DNA of 64,000 bases from an uncultured Paracoccaceae bacterium (GCA_951812305.1 CATOSB010000002.1:62001-126000), one strand, 5' to 3'. Shown: positions 19,661-29,865, counted from the stretch's first letter. Notes: generated by a model from the sequence alone, not told the origin. Program-made: numbers and translations.

Positions 19661-20853
19661 GGCGCCGTCGGGAAAGTCTTCCGAGGGGCCACTGGCGCTG
19701 TTTCAGCCTTCTGGATTTCAGGTTTTGCCTTTTGGGTTGGAATTTTGTCCTTGTTTTGGCCGAAAATCCGGTTTTTGGGCGGACTCGCCCCGGGGATCAC
19801 GCTGTTACGATCGGGATTTTATCCACGCCAAGCACAACCAGCCGCTTCAGGTTATGTCCAATAGCGGTGCAAGCGACCTGGAACTGTACCTTGGCCTGAC
19901 CACGATAGCGCACCTGTTTCGAGCGCTTTGAAAACACGCGCTCATATGGCGCACGCATCTTGCTGAGCCAGCGATCCTTATCGCGGTTTTTTGCCGCCAT
20001 ATTGTTCTTCTTGATGACCGCGCTGTGACATCCTTTGCGTTTGAGTTCCCTCTGTGCAGGTGCAGTGCAATAGCCTTTGTCTGCATAAACAGCACCCTGA
20101 TCCGGGCACACATGGCGCAGACCTTTGGCATCATCGACATTGGCCGGTGTGGCCGCCACTTTGTTGACCAGACCTGATTGCATGTCCACGCTGGCATGTT
20201 CCTTGTAGCCATACCAATATTTGTTTTTGTTCTTTGCGCCAAAACGCGCTTGCTTGTCGGCAGCAACCCTGGGAGCGGTTTCGTTGTTGAACTTCTCCAG
20301 ACCCTTGGCGATGGCTTTGTCCCGATCACTCCAGTTCGAGAATTTCGAAACCAGCTGGCTGGCATCCACAAAGGTGAACACTTCCCGGATCAAACCTGCA
20401 GCCTTCAAGCTGACGCGCAGACGATTGAAAATGTCCATGAGCCCCTTTGTACCCAACCGCTTGCGGAAATCGCCGAAAAACGAGTGATCAGGTGTCTTCT
20501 CACTGAGCCCAAAGCCGCAAAACCATTTGGCTGCAAGGTTCTCACGCATGAACCGTTCCATCTCCCGATCGGAAATGTCCTCAAGGAATTGAAGCACCAG
20601 CATGCGAAACGCACGCCCGGCACCCAATTCAGGGCGCCCGCGATCAGAATAAAGCGCTGCCGGAGGCTTTGCCAAAGCACACAGGTCAACAACCGCTTCA
20701 AACTTGCGGTACGGATGATCAGCCAACACAAGCCCATCCAACGTTGCAAACATTTCAATCTGATCACGCTTCATAGCCAGCCACCCCAAAAAATACTCAC
20801 GCAGACTGAATCAATTCATCACAGTCCTGTCCAGAGACTTTTCCGACAGGGCC
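19661..20853 (-). mobile_element. IS5-like insertion sequence (about 1193 bp) in gp15
   Basis: The ends are imperfect inverted repeats: GGCCCTGTCGGAAAAGTCT at the transposase 5' side (plus-strand end 20853) and GGCGCCGTCGGGAAAGTCT at 19661, 16 of 19 identical. Flanks carry a 5-bp direct repeat, ATATC on the plus strand, at 19656-19660 and 20854-20858. Excision with one repeat restores gp15. The 5-bp duplication is not the classic 4 bp of IS5, so the subgroup is uncertain. Confidence 0.85.
19797..20774 (-). CDS. IS5-like transposase
   Basis: About 325 residues. N-terminal IS5-type domain with RPELGAGRAFRMLVLQFLED and MRENLAAKWFCGFGLSEKTP; the DDE core reads FVDASQLVSK, AVYADKGYCT and RAPYERVFSKRSKQVRYRG, with the last glutamate as the third acidic residue. 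The frame is complete, so the element may be active. I chose ATG 20774 (MKRDQIEMF) over the ATG five codons upstream. It lies wholly inside the IS bounded by the inverted repeats. Confidence 0.9.
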   Translation of the reverse strand: MKRDQIEMFATLDGLVLADHPYRKFEAVVDLCALAKPPAALYSDRGRPELGAGRAFRMLVLQFLEDISDREMERFMRENLAAKWFCGFGLSEKTPDHSFFGDFRKRLGTKGLMDIFNRLRVSLKAAGLIREVFTFVDASQLVSKFSNWSDRDKAIAKGLEKFNNETAPRVAADKQARFGAKNKNKYWYGYKEHASVDMQSGLVNKVAATPANVDDAKGLRHVCPDQGAVYADKGYCTAPAQRELKRKGCHSAVIKKNNMAAKNRDKDRWLSKMRAPYERVFSKRSKQVRYRGQAKVQFQVACTAIGHNLKRLVVLGVDKIPIVTA

Positions 20854-23800
20854 ATATCAAACGGCACAACGATGGCGTCATTCGCCACATCTTCGGCGGA
20901 ATAGAAGAAATCGGTGCCGCCGGTCGTTTCCTCGCGCACCAAACTGCCATCCTTGATCACCCGCAAAAGATAGCTCTCGTTATCCTCGCCAAGCGGCACT
21001 TCAACAGACTGCCAACTGTCCCCGTCTATCCGGGTGCGGCGAATCCATGTGATGTTGTAGTTGTCGCCAATGTCCTTTTCCGCCCGCAGGTGCGCCGGCG
21101 AGTACGGACGTAATCCGATGCCGTCAAATGCTTCGATCAGGTGCGTGTAGGATGGATCGTCAAAGCTGCGCTGTGCAGGTCCAATTCGATAATGGCGGGT
21201 GAGTCCACGCGCTGAAGCATCAAGGTCGATCTGCCGCATCGATCCGTCCAAAATGACAACCGTCGAGCCAACCGGCCAGTCATCCGGCATGATCCCGTCC
21301 GTCCCAAGCTGCCCACGCAACCGACCGATAATGTCGTATGTTCGCTCCGCGATGAGGTTTGCATCCGCGAATTGAAAGATTTCCCAATTTCCCGGGGTAC
21401 CGTCACCAATGGCGGCCACATTTGCGCCGTTTAGCACCGCATCAAGCGAGGCGGATGATAATTGTCCGTTCGCAAATTCGACCCGTAAGTCCCCGCCACG
21501 GTCCACTACACCGGGCATTGCGCGGAACAGCGTTGTTCGCGTCAAACCAACAGTGGCCGGAGCCGTCAGAAGCTTATTCAGTTCATATCCATCGTCCGAA
21601 GACGAGGAAAACACCGCTACCGAACCGGGCCAAGGTCGCGCGGTTGCGGCAACAAATGGTGCGTGTGGCACTTCATCGCCTGTCAGCAGCGGTAGATCCA
21701 GAAAGTATGGCGCGACCGGAACCGGCGCCACAAACGGGCGTTGCGTCACAGTTTCTTCAACGGCATCGCTGGGTTCATAAATCTCCGATTCAACTCTGAC
21801 AGCTTCGATAACCTGCATGCCCGATTGTTCAACGCGATCAATGCGATATGACCCGTCGACTCCGTCACCGGGAATGGTCACGACATCTCCGGCGCCCAAC
21901 CGCAGGTCACTCAGCGGCAATGCGAATTGGGCAACATCCCTTGCAACACGCGCCTCGCTCAGCCACCGCTCGACAATGCCCTTGGCCTCTGCGTGGGTCA
22001 GCACCAGTGGCAATTCCGATTGGGAAACCGTATTCGTCGCTTCGTCCGGAAAAATCGCCTCTTCAGCCAAAACAGCATAGTCACCTTCGGCTTCAATGAA
22101 ATTCAGGCGCACCCGACCAGCCATTTCCGCTTCAGGCGCGCGTGTCAGCTGCAAATCTCCGTCTTCGGCATCGATCACTGCCAAGCGCTCGGCATCAATT
22201 TCGCCAGAGGTCCGTCCATCGCGGGACCGAAAGATAAGTTTCCCGTTACGCTCAATGACATCAAATCCGAAGGCCAGCATCAGCGGCTGAAGCGTGGCTC
22301 TTCCGGTATCGTCTCCGGTCGCGGCAAACCCACGAACCACACCCCAAAGTTCCGAAACATCGTAGTCTGAAATGCCCGCCAATTCACAGATCTCGGCCAC
22401 AACTCCAGCAAGGCTTCGATTGCCGCCACGACCATTCAGCCAATGCCCGCGCAGATAGTTTTCACCGTCGCTCCAAAGCTCAGAATTCCCGGGAAAATTC
22501 GGAAACGGTCGCGCATCCCAAGCCCAGGCATGAGCTTTCTCCAAATCGATCATCGGCCCGCCATATATGTCGGACACCGGGTTCTTTTCACCATCCTCCC
22601 AAAAGCTCATCATCGCGCGCAAATACTGCGATTGGATGAAGTCATCCCTGCGACCGCTTGAAAAATATGGCAAATCCGACTCCGACGATTTCGGATCGAG
22701 AAATTTGTTGGGCTGATTGGTTCCCTTATCAATCGCCGCGCAACCAAATTCCGTGAACCAAATCGGCTTGGACTGCGGTTCCCAATCTGTTGGCGTCTCG
22801 TCTCGAATCCCACCCACACGATTGTGGTGGTCGTTCAGCCACCAATTCCGCAAATCTTTGTATCGATAAACCCAAGGTTCGCCATACGCCCCATCCGAGA
22901 TCGGTTCGCGCAATTGCAGCTCACGCGACGAAGCGTTTACGTAATACCAGTCGTACCCTTCGCCGCCCTCGATATTGGCCTGAAGGTATTCGGAATTATA
23001 GATTGACCCCCAATCGGCATCCGCATGATCATCACCGTCACGCCAATCCGAAATCGGCATGTAATTGTCGACACCGACAAAATCTACATTCGCATCGCCC
23101 CACAGCGGATCTAAGTGAAAGAAAACATCGCCGGACCCGTCCTGCGGATGATAACCGAAATATTCCGACCAGTCCGCAGCATAACCGATCTTGGTTTGCG
23201 GCCCCAGTATTGAACGGACATCCTGCGCTAAAGTCCGCAGTGCATCCACTGCCGGAAAACTGTTATTTGCCCCGCGAATTTGCGTTAGGCTGCGCATCTC
23301 CGAACCGATGCAAAACGCGTCGATCCCGCCGGCCAGCGCACATAAATGCGCATAATGCAGGACCATCCGCCTGTAAGACCATTCCGCTGGGCCCGAGTAA
23401 CCAACGCTGTCAACGCCGGGTACAAAGTCGCTTACACCGGCACTGCCAAAGAAAGCCGATACTTCTGTATCCGCCGCCGCCGTCTGGTCCGGGCTGCCCG
23501 CCTGCCCCGGCGCTTTTGATAAAGTTATCCGCCCTCGCCACGGCAGTTCCGGCTGGTCATCGGCCCCCGTCCACGGGTCCTCCTGCCCGTTGCCGGCCAG
23601 CTGCTCCATCAGGATGAAGGGATAAAACGACACCGCCTGCCCCGCCACTTTCAGCGCGACAATTGCCTCGATGACCGATTGATCCGTCGGCGTCCCACCA
23701 TAAATCGGACGATCATCGACCTGCGCAATCTCGTCTGCCTGGCTTCGGGTAAGCCCCGAAACCGTCCAAGGCATCCCGACCCCATCGCCGAGTTTGTGCT

Positions 23801-24706
23801 CCACCTTCGGCTTCAAATCACACAAGCCGCACCGCAGATCATTGCCGAACCAACTGACCACGACCATCGTCGACTTGCTGTTCGGCAGTTCTGCCGCAAG
23901 ACCGTCCAGCGAGGTCAGAAGATCGGTTTTTCCCCCCGGCGCACTTACATTCGCAGCCGTATTCTGCCCCAGCCCACCGTTGTAGTGGACCGGAGTCGTG
24001 GCCAGCGCGTACTCACCGGTTCCCGGAATCAACGCAACTCCTTTTACGAGTTTCGCAACATCCTCTTGTGGCAACGCCAATCCATCCGGCGCAGGCCGAA
24101 CAACCTCGAAAGTCAATTGCGGAATTCGGTTCCCGGACGGCCCAAGTTCGAAATCCTCGAACACCACATAGGCAAGGCAGCGATAAGCCGGAACTTCCCC
24201 GATTCCCTCAACCGCCTCGATTTTTGGATCAGGCAACTGGTCACCGGTGCCGCGATAAACGCGCATATTCACCAGGTTCAGATCAAGCGGTTGTCCATCC
24301 GCCCAGACGCGCAGGACGCCGCTGATTTCGCCCTCACACAGCGCGACGGCAAAACTTACACAATAGGAAAACTCTCGTGTCTTGGGCCGCGGCGGCGCGC
24401 CTTTGCCACCACCACTTTCGGAAACCTTTTCAAGGTACCTAGTCGCCCAAATCACCTGTCCGGGAACGCGCATCCGACCGAATACACTGCCAATATCGGC
24501 ACCTTCGCTCGCACCTGTCAGCCGAAAGCGATCCAGTATTCCGGTCTCAATCGGTTCCGCGCCCTGTCCAAGGATTCGATTGTCAATAACCCGACCGATC
24601 GTCGCTCCAATTGCACGGCCCAATACCCCGGTGGACAACCCCAGAACGGAACCACCAATTGCATTGCCAGCCGTCAATCCGACGGCGGAAAGAACAATCG
24701 TTGCCA

Positions 24707-25153
24707 TCAGCTTTCCTTTTCTGGAAATTCAAACCGCCCCACGACCCGACGCCGCCAGGGGTCGGACAAAGCGCTTTCGATCACACCATGACGCGTATAC
24801 GCGTGGACGAATCGCGCCTCAGATCCTGCAACCGAAATCAGGCCCAGATGCTTCGCAACCCCTGCATCCCGCATCCTGAACAACACAACATCACCGGGCA
24901 ATTCCTCGCGGTCATCGACCGGCGCCAAGTGCCGCCTCGCAGCCCGCCAAAGCCGCTCGTTTTTAGATGCCTCGCTCCAGTCTGGCGTGTAGGCCGGAAC
25001 CGCCTCTGGCTCTTGTCCATAAAGCGCACGCCAAATGCCGCGCAGCAGGCCCAGACAATCGCAGCCGGAATTCTTCGCAGACGCCTGATGCACATATGGC
25101 GTCCCCAGCCAACTACGCGCTTCGGCAACCGCTGCTTCTGCGATCCCGCTCAT
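24707..25153 (-). CDS. GTA gp14, NlpC/P60-type cell-wall peptidase
   Basis: 148-residue peptidase of the NlpC/P60 superfamily. Motifs: ARSWLGTPYVHQASAKNSGC followed by DCLGLLRGIW with the catalytic cysteine, and AKHLGLISVAGSEARFVHAY with the catalytic histidine. In RcGTA the homologue sits at the tail tip and is thought to cleave peptidoglycan of recipient cells. It is coupled at both ends: ATGA with gp13 upstream and TGATG with gp15 downstream. The frame is intact, although both neighbours are interrupted by IS elements. Confidence 0.9.
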   Translation of the reverse strand: MSGIAEAAVAEARSWLGTPYVHQASAKNSGCDCLGLLRGIWRALYGQEPEAVPAYTPDWSEASKNERLWRAARRHLAPVDDREELPGDVVLFRMRDAGVAKHLGLISVAGSEARFVHAYTRHGVIESALSDPWRRRVVGRFEFPEKES

Positions 25154-25626
25154 TCAAACAGGCTCCCGCCATCCATGACCTGCGATGCATTGGGATAATT
25201 CATCTGCCAATCTTCGCCGGGAATATGGGGAAAACCCTGAAAGTTCAGAACATTGTCAAATTTCAATCGGCAGGTGCCGATGCGCTTGTCACACCCCGCG
25301 TCAATACGGATGAGATCACCTGCGACGACGCCTATCTTGATCGATTGCCACAGCTCAACACGGCGTCCATCAGCCGACAATCGGTCATTCTTAACAAGCG
25401 CCGTCAGACCAGCCGCATCACCCGACTCCACTTGAAACCGACCACCTTCGAACCAGCGGTCGTCGAAATTGTCGAGACCGGCAAAGTGAAAAACTTTGTT
25501 GTTCTCAACGCTCTCGACAGGTCCTGCGTAGAAATAACCCGGCGCAGAAAGATCGACTGTACACTTCGCGTCACCCAATACTGCGGAACACGGTGCCTGA
25601 TATACCCGCCCCCGTGGCTGGTTTAA

Positions 25627-26795
25627 TACCAAGGGTGCTTCAAAATGACTCAGCTATGGATTTTGGGTACCGCCTGAGGTGCTGAGGTGATTCAAGATTG
25701 GCAAAGGAGACCACCGATGCCAGCCAGGATACCGATGCGAGCCGATTTTACCGCCAATGATCTGCGCAAGCTTGCCGCAGAGAGTTCTGATGCCCGGCAG
25801 AGCCGACGGCTTTTGTCGCTTGCCGCTATCGCCGATGGCATGTCGCGTGGGGCTGCGGCCCGCATTGGCGGGATGGACCGGCAAACGCTCAGGGACTGGG
25901 TGCTCCGTTTCAACGCTGATGGTCCAGCGGGGCTGCTGGATCGGCAGCGAGGAGGCTCGCGATCCCGCCTTGACAATGCGCAACTGGATGAACTGGCGGC
26001 TCTTGTCGAGACCGGTCCTGATCCTGAAAAGGACGGTGTCGTCCGCTGGCGGCGGGTCGATTTGAAGAATGTGATCAAGGCGCGTTTTGGCGTCGACTAT
26101 CACGAGCGCCATGTGGGGCAGATTCTGCACAATCTGGGCTTTTCCCACATCAGCGCACGCCCTCAGCACCCGGGGCAGGACGTGCAGGTCATTGAGGATT
26201 TCAAAAAAACTTCGGCGACAATCTGAAGGAGACGCTTCAGGGGGTGCCGCCGGACAAACCCGTCGAAATCTGGTTCCAGGACGAGATGCGTCTCGGTCAG
26301 AAGAACACCCGCGTCCGCCAGTGGGCACGCAAGGGCACACGGCCCCGCCAGCCCGCCGATCAGCGTTACCAAAATGCGTATCTTTTTGGCGCCATCTGCC
26401 CCGAACGCGGCACCGGCGCGGCGATCATGATGCCAGCAGCCGACACCTATGCGATGCAGCGCCACCTGGAAGAAATCAGCAAAATTGTCTCCGATGGCGC
26501 CCACGCCGTCATCCTCATGGACCAAGCCGGCTGGCACACGACATCCGCTCTGGAAATCCCGCAAAACCTGTCGCTCATGTTTCTGCCGCCCAAATCACCA
26601 GAGCTGAATCCAACCGAAAACATTTGGCAATATCTCCGCCAGACATGGCTCGCAAACCGGACGTTCGACACATATGACGCGATTCTCGACGCGGGGTGCG
26701 AGGCCTGGAACAACCTCATCGCAAGACCGCAAACCATCACATCCATCGCAAGCCGCAACTGGGCGAAAGTCGGTCAGATTGAATAACCCTTGGTA
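25627..26795 (+). mobile_element. IS630-family element, copy 2 (type A, 1169 bp)
   Basis: Same element as at 3338-4506 but in inverse orientation; all readable frames are identical. Terminal repeats are TACCAAGGGT; the target duplication reads TAA at 25624-25626 and 26796-26798. It interrupts gp13. Intact host frames at both copies show that no inversion between them has occurred since insertion. Confidence 0.94.
25717..26786 (+). CDS. IS630-family transposase, -1 frameshift fusion (copy 2)
   Basis: Same two-frame organisation as copy 1. The first frame starts at ATG 25717 (AAAGGAGACCACCG upstream) and ends at the TGA at 26224-26226. A run of seven A at about 26203-26209 allows a -1 slip into the DDE frame, which ends at 26786. 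The slip yields FKKNFGDNLKETLQG, then PPDKPVEIWFQDE, restoring the family pattern. The product would be about 355 residues. Without the slip only the DNA-binding half is made, which could act as an inhibitor. Confidence 0.86.
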
Positions 26796-27208
26796 TAACG
26801 CCTCCGCAAGCCCGCGCAGCTCGGCACGAAACGCACCCCCAGACCGTGTGATTTCGCCAAGATGGCCGCGAAACAAAAGCGCGCGGTGTGCCGGCATTTC
26901 CCAATTCACAAGATAGGCCAGCACTTCAGCCCCATCAAACTTCCCGGCGTGAATATCCACTTCATTGATGGCCGCGTCTGTCAGCATCCCCAAGGCTTCA
27001 CTGTTATCAACCGAAAGCCCCGTGCCTTGCTGGATCGCTTGCGCCGACAATCCGGTATCTGCGCGCAGCGGAACGCCGTTCAAATCAAAGTCCCGGTCAT
27101 GATCCGTAAACCCCAACACAAGGCCATCATTACGTGTCACGACCCAGGCGCGGCATACATTCGTTGTGCCAGATTTCAGATGCGCCTCCAGTTCCGCCGA
27201 CACCGCCA

Positions 27209-27841
27209 TCAGACCCGCACCTCGACAATGGGTACGCTGGGAACATCCCCGGCTTTGAAAGACGCTACAGACGTCTGGATCCGGTCCGTGTCAAAACGCA
27301 CGGGTACGTCGAATTCATACCCCGCCGTGACCTCTGCATCGATGTCGGGGATCTCGGAAAACGAAATAATTCCAGTGGCGTAGTTGACCGTGTAATGGAT
27401 CGTCTCGGTCAGCGGATCGCCCTGCACCCCAACCAAAAGCGTCCCGAGAACCGGCTTGGTGATGGGCCGCGAATAGTTTTGCTCGCCAGATACATAGCAT
27501 TTGCAGATCTGGAAATCCGCCGTCTCGCCATCCCCAACGCCGATCACTTGATCTGTATACGCCGGCTCCTGATTGACCAGACAGGATTTGTAATCCGACC
27601 AGTCCTTCCAGCGAAATCCATAAAGCTGTCCCTGCCTTGCCTCAAAAAACGCAATCAGCTCTTCAACATCGTCCAGCGAACGCATCGACACGCCCGCATC
27701 GTATCGTCTTCGCGCATGTTTCCAAGGCGTGTTGCGTTCTTCAAACCCGTTTGCCAGCGTCACGATTTCCGTGCGCCGCTCCGGCCCGCCGACAGAGCCG
27801 AAACTCAGGTTGGCCGGAAACCGTACTTCATGAAATCCCAT
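27209..27841 (-). CDS. GTA gp12, distal tail protein (DUF2460)
   Basis: 210 residues from ATG 27841 (MGFHEVRFPANLSFGSVGGP), 11 bases after the gp11 stop; longer upstream starts overlap gp11. DUF2460 blocks include RRYDAGVSMRSLDDVEELIA, FFEARQGQLYGFRWKDWSDY and ITKPVLGTLLVGVQG. In RcGTA this protein caps the tail tube and connects it to the hub. The stop and the next start overlap (TGATG). The frame is intact. Confidence 0.9.
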   Translation of the reverse strand: MGFHEVRFPANLSFGSVGGPERRTEIVTLANGFEERNTPWKHARRRYDAGVSMRSLDDVEELIAFFEARQGQLYGFRWKDWSDYKSCLVNQEPAYTDQVIGVGDGETADFQICKCYVSGEQNYSRPITKPVLGTLLVGVQGDPLTETIHYTVNYATGIISFSEIPDIDAEVTAGYEFDVPVRFDTDRIQTSVASFKAGDVPSVPIVEVRV

Positions 27842-28302
27842 TGCTCCCTCCTCAGCGATTGCGCTGGCCACGCGCCAACGCGCGGCTCATCTGCGCCGCG
27901 ATCTGGCTTTGACTGCGGCGAAACCCTTCGGCATCCGGTGTCTGGATGTTCATGACGACGTTTACCGGGCGGCCACCGGCCTCATTGCGCACGCCCAGCT
28001 TGCCATCCGCGCCGCGCGCCAGCGGCAATATCGCCTCTGGCCCAGCCTCTCCCATCAACCCGACACCGCCGCGCATCGGAAATGTCACCGGCCCCGACAC
28101 AACACCCCCCCGCGCGAACGGCATCACCCGCCCCTGACTAAATGCACCACCCTGTTCGAAGGCCCCAACACCCTGAATGAAACTCTCGACCCCACGCGCA
28201 AGCATCCCGCCAAAATGGCTGTAAACCGGCTTCACTGCAGCGTTGTACGCCGCATCCACCATCGACTGCGCCAGACCGCGCATCGCGTCGGTCAGGGAGT
28301 TA

Positions 28303-29471
28303 TACCAACGGCTTGATCAATTGACCGTTGCCCATTCTCTGGTCGTTATTGAGGTTATGCGCTGCGGGTCATTTTCGAAGAAGTTCCAGGCGTCTGCGCA
28401 TTTGTCGAGGATCTGCTCGTAGGTATCGAACACGGTGATGGCCAGCTTGTTGGAGCGCAGATAGGCCCAGACATTTTCCATCGGGTTGAGTTCGGGCGCA
28501 TAGGGGGGCAGCTTCAGGAGCGTTATGTTGTCTGGCACCAAGAGCCCCTTGGCTCCGTGCCACCCCGCGCCATCTGTGACCAGGAGCGCATGAGAACCGG
28601 GTGCGATTGTTTTTGAGACCTCGTCGAGATGCAGGCCCATCGCCTCTGTGTTAACATAAGGCAGGATCAGCCCAGCTGCGGCACCACGTGCCGGACAGGC
28701 AGCGCCAAATACGTAGCTCCATTTGTAGCGGGTATCCCGGGGCGCACGTGGGCGGGTTCCCCGCTTCGCCCAGACACGGGTGAGTGTTCCCTGCTGGCCC
28801 ACCCGTGCTTCGTCCTGGAACCATATTTCCAGTGGCTTTCCTTTCGCCCGTTCAGTCAAAATGTCGGCTACGATGCTGGCAAAGTTTTTTTTAAATGCAG
28901 TCTGTGCCACTGGGTCGGCGTTGGGATGTTCGGGGCGGACCGACAGCCTGCGAAAGCCCAGTTGAACCAAATAACTACCTACTGTGCGTTCGTGGAGCTT
29001 GATCTCGAACTCCGCCTCAATGCGCCGGGCAAGATCGGCGCGACGCCAGCGAACCACACCATCGCGGGCCGGATCAGGGCCAGCCTCCACCCAGACCGCA
29101 AGCTGCGCTATCTGCTCCGGCGACAATCGAGGTTTCGCGCCGCCACCCCCACGATCTGACAGCCCGTCAGGACCTTCGACATTGTATCGATGGACCCAGT
29201 CTCGAAGGGTTTGGCGATCCATCCCGCAACTCTGGGCAGCAACCTTGCGCGACGACCCTTCAAGCACCAGAGCAATCGCCAAAAGCCGACGTGCTACTTT
29301 GCCGTTCGACGCGCGACCGGCTAAAGCGCGCAACTCGTGCACCGTGAAATCATCGCGCAAAACCGGAACCGCGGCACCCATATCTCCCTCCCTCTCTGGA
29401 CAGAAACAGTGAGTCACATACCGAACAATTTGGGAATCCAAAAAGCGAGTCAAATCATCCCGCCGTTGGTA
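28303..29471 (-). mobile_element. IS630-family element, type B (1169 bp), in gp11
   Basis: Terminal inverted repeats begin TACCAACGGC at both ends, related to but distinct from type A. The target duplication reads TTA at 28300-28302 and 29472-29474. It has the same length as type A but carries a single-frame transposase. It interrupts the tape-measure gene. Confidence 0.92.
28317..29381 (-). CDS. IS630-family transposase, single frame
   Basis: 354 residues from ATG 29381 (GGGAGGGAGAT upstream). N-terminal helix-turn-helix (QSCGMDRQTLRDWVHRYNVE), central AFKKNFASIV, and the DDE half with LEIWFQDEARVGQQGTLTRV, LLVTDGAGWHGAKG and PELNPMENVWAYLRSNKL. The FKKNF codons contain eight A, in frame, where type A has seven. 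The same orientation as gp11 does not help expression, since the insertion breaks the gp11 frame. It appears complete and could be active. Confidence 0.93.
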   Translation of the reverse strand: MGAAVPVLRDDFTVHELRALAGRASNGKVARRLLAIALVLEGSSRKVAAQSCGMDRQTLRDWVHRYNVEGPDGLSDRGGGGAKPRLSPEQIAQLAVWVEAGPDPARDGVVRWRRADLARRIEAEFEIKLHERTVGSYLVQLGFRRLSVRPEHPNADPVAQTAFKKNFASIVADILTERAKGKPLEIWFQDEARVGQQGTLTRVWAKRGTRPRAPRDTRYKWSYVFGAACPARGAAAGLILPYVNTEAMGLHLDEVSKTIAPGSHALLVTDGAGWHGAKGLLVPDNITLLKLPPYAPELNPMENVWAYLRSNKLAITVFDTYEQILDKCADAWNFFENDPQRITSITTREWATVN

Positions 29472-29669
29472 TTACCGTCAAAGATCAGCCCCTCGAATGA
29501 TTTTCGCAACCCGCGGCTGATACCGCTCGACAAGACCCGAACCTCCCGGTTCGTGTCGCTGACCGTTTCACGCATCCGCGACATTTCACCAGCAAAGGCG
29601 CGCGCCATATCCCCGGCAGACCCAAGGCTCTGGCGCACATCTTCGACGCCATCGCCGAAATCATCCAGC

Positions 29670-29864
29670 TCATCCATCCGATCTCTCTCCATCACTGTCC
29701 GGGTATGCCGCCGCCAGCTCTTCCAACCTTGCCCGATTCAATGGCCCCTGCCCGCTTTCGCGTCCAAGCATCACCATCAGTTCCAAAGGGGTCAGCCGCC
29801 AGAACTCTTCCGGCCGCAAATTCGCCCCCCGCAACCCGGCGCGGATCAGCCCCGGCCAATCCAC
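29670..29864 (-). CDS. GTA gp10.1, small tail assembly chaperone-like protein
   Basis: 64 residues from a GTG at 29864 (DWPGLIRAGLRGANLRPEEF), one base after the gp10 stop. The sequence RLTPLELMVMLGRESGQG is the typical core of the small tail-assembly-chaperone family encoded here in Rhodobacterales GTAs. The open frame extends to 30005, but that part lies inside gp10. The 3' end overlaps the gp11 start by 26 bases. The frame is intact. Confidence 0.8.
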   Translation of the reverse strand: MDWPGLIRAGLRGANLRPEEFWRLTPLELMVMLGRESGQGPLNRARLEELAAAYPDSDGERSDG

Positions 29865-29865
29865 C

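Larger units (their letters stand above)
19589..24707 (-). pseudogene. GTA gp15 (tail-tip 'megatron'/host-contact protein), 3' end interrupted by IS5-like element
   Basis: Intact, this would be about 1306 residues, the largest GTA protein, forming the tail-tip and baseplate with host-contact and membrane-penetration roles in RcGTA. Visible parts: glycine-rich hydrophobic N terminus (GLTAGNAIGGSVLGLSTGVL), the GTA TIM-barrel-like domain (MVLHYAHLCALAGGIDAFCI; YFGYHPQDGSGDVFFHLDPL), then phage-tail hub domains. The element at 19661-20853 splits it after VVPFD. The missing end, IEVAQISVRFGPGPFKRI plus TINE, is found in frame on the far side, ending at 19589. The truncated frame stops at 20811 with about 15 IS-encoded residues. 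Its start overlaps the gp14 stop (TGATG). Confidence 0.92.
25150..27209 (-). pseudogene. GTA gp13 (tail hub, DUF2163), interrupted by IS630 type A
   Basis: The 5' part (27209-26799) encodes the DUF2163 N terminus (AELEAHLKSGTTNVCRAWVV; LGFTDHDRDFDLNGVPLRAD; RAELRGLAEAL). The 3' part (25623-25150) continues NQPRGRVYQAPCSAVLGDAK with conserved cysteines and ends MNYPNASQVMDGG. Joining them across one TAA gives 295 residues in frame, the expected gp13 size. The hub links the distal tail protein to gp15. The IS lies in the opposite orientation to the gene. gp14 starts in an ATGA overlap with the stop. Confidence 0.92.
27852..29695 (-). pseudogene. GTA gp11, tail tape-measure protein, interrupted by IS630 type B
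   Basis: The 5' part (29695-29475) begins RMDELDDFGDGVEDVRQSLG and reaches LIFDG; the 3' part (28299-27852) has MVDAAYNAAVKPVYSHFGGM, the glycine-rich GGVVSGPVTFPMRGGVGLMG and EAGPEAILPLARG segments, and ends MSRALARGQRNR. Excising the IS with one TTA joins GLIFDGNSLTDAMRGLAQSM and gives about 223 residues, typical for gp11. The tape measure sets tail length and passes DNA. Its start overlaps the gp10.1 stop. Confidence 0.92.

Noticed and set aside
23679..24791. 370-residue plus-strand ORF inside gp15
   Set aside because: Antisense shadow of the TIM-barrel region of gp15; arginine-rich and without domain signatures.
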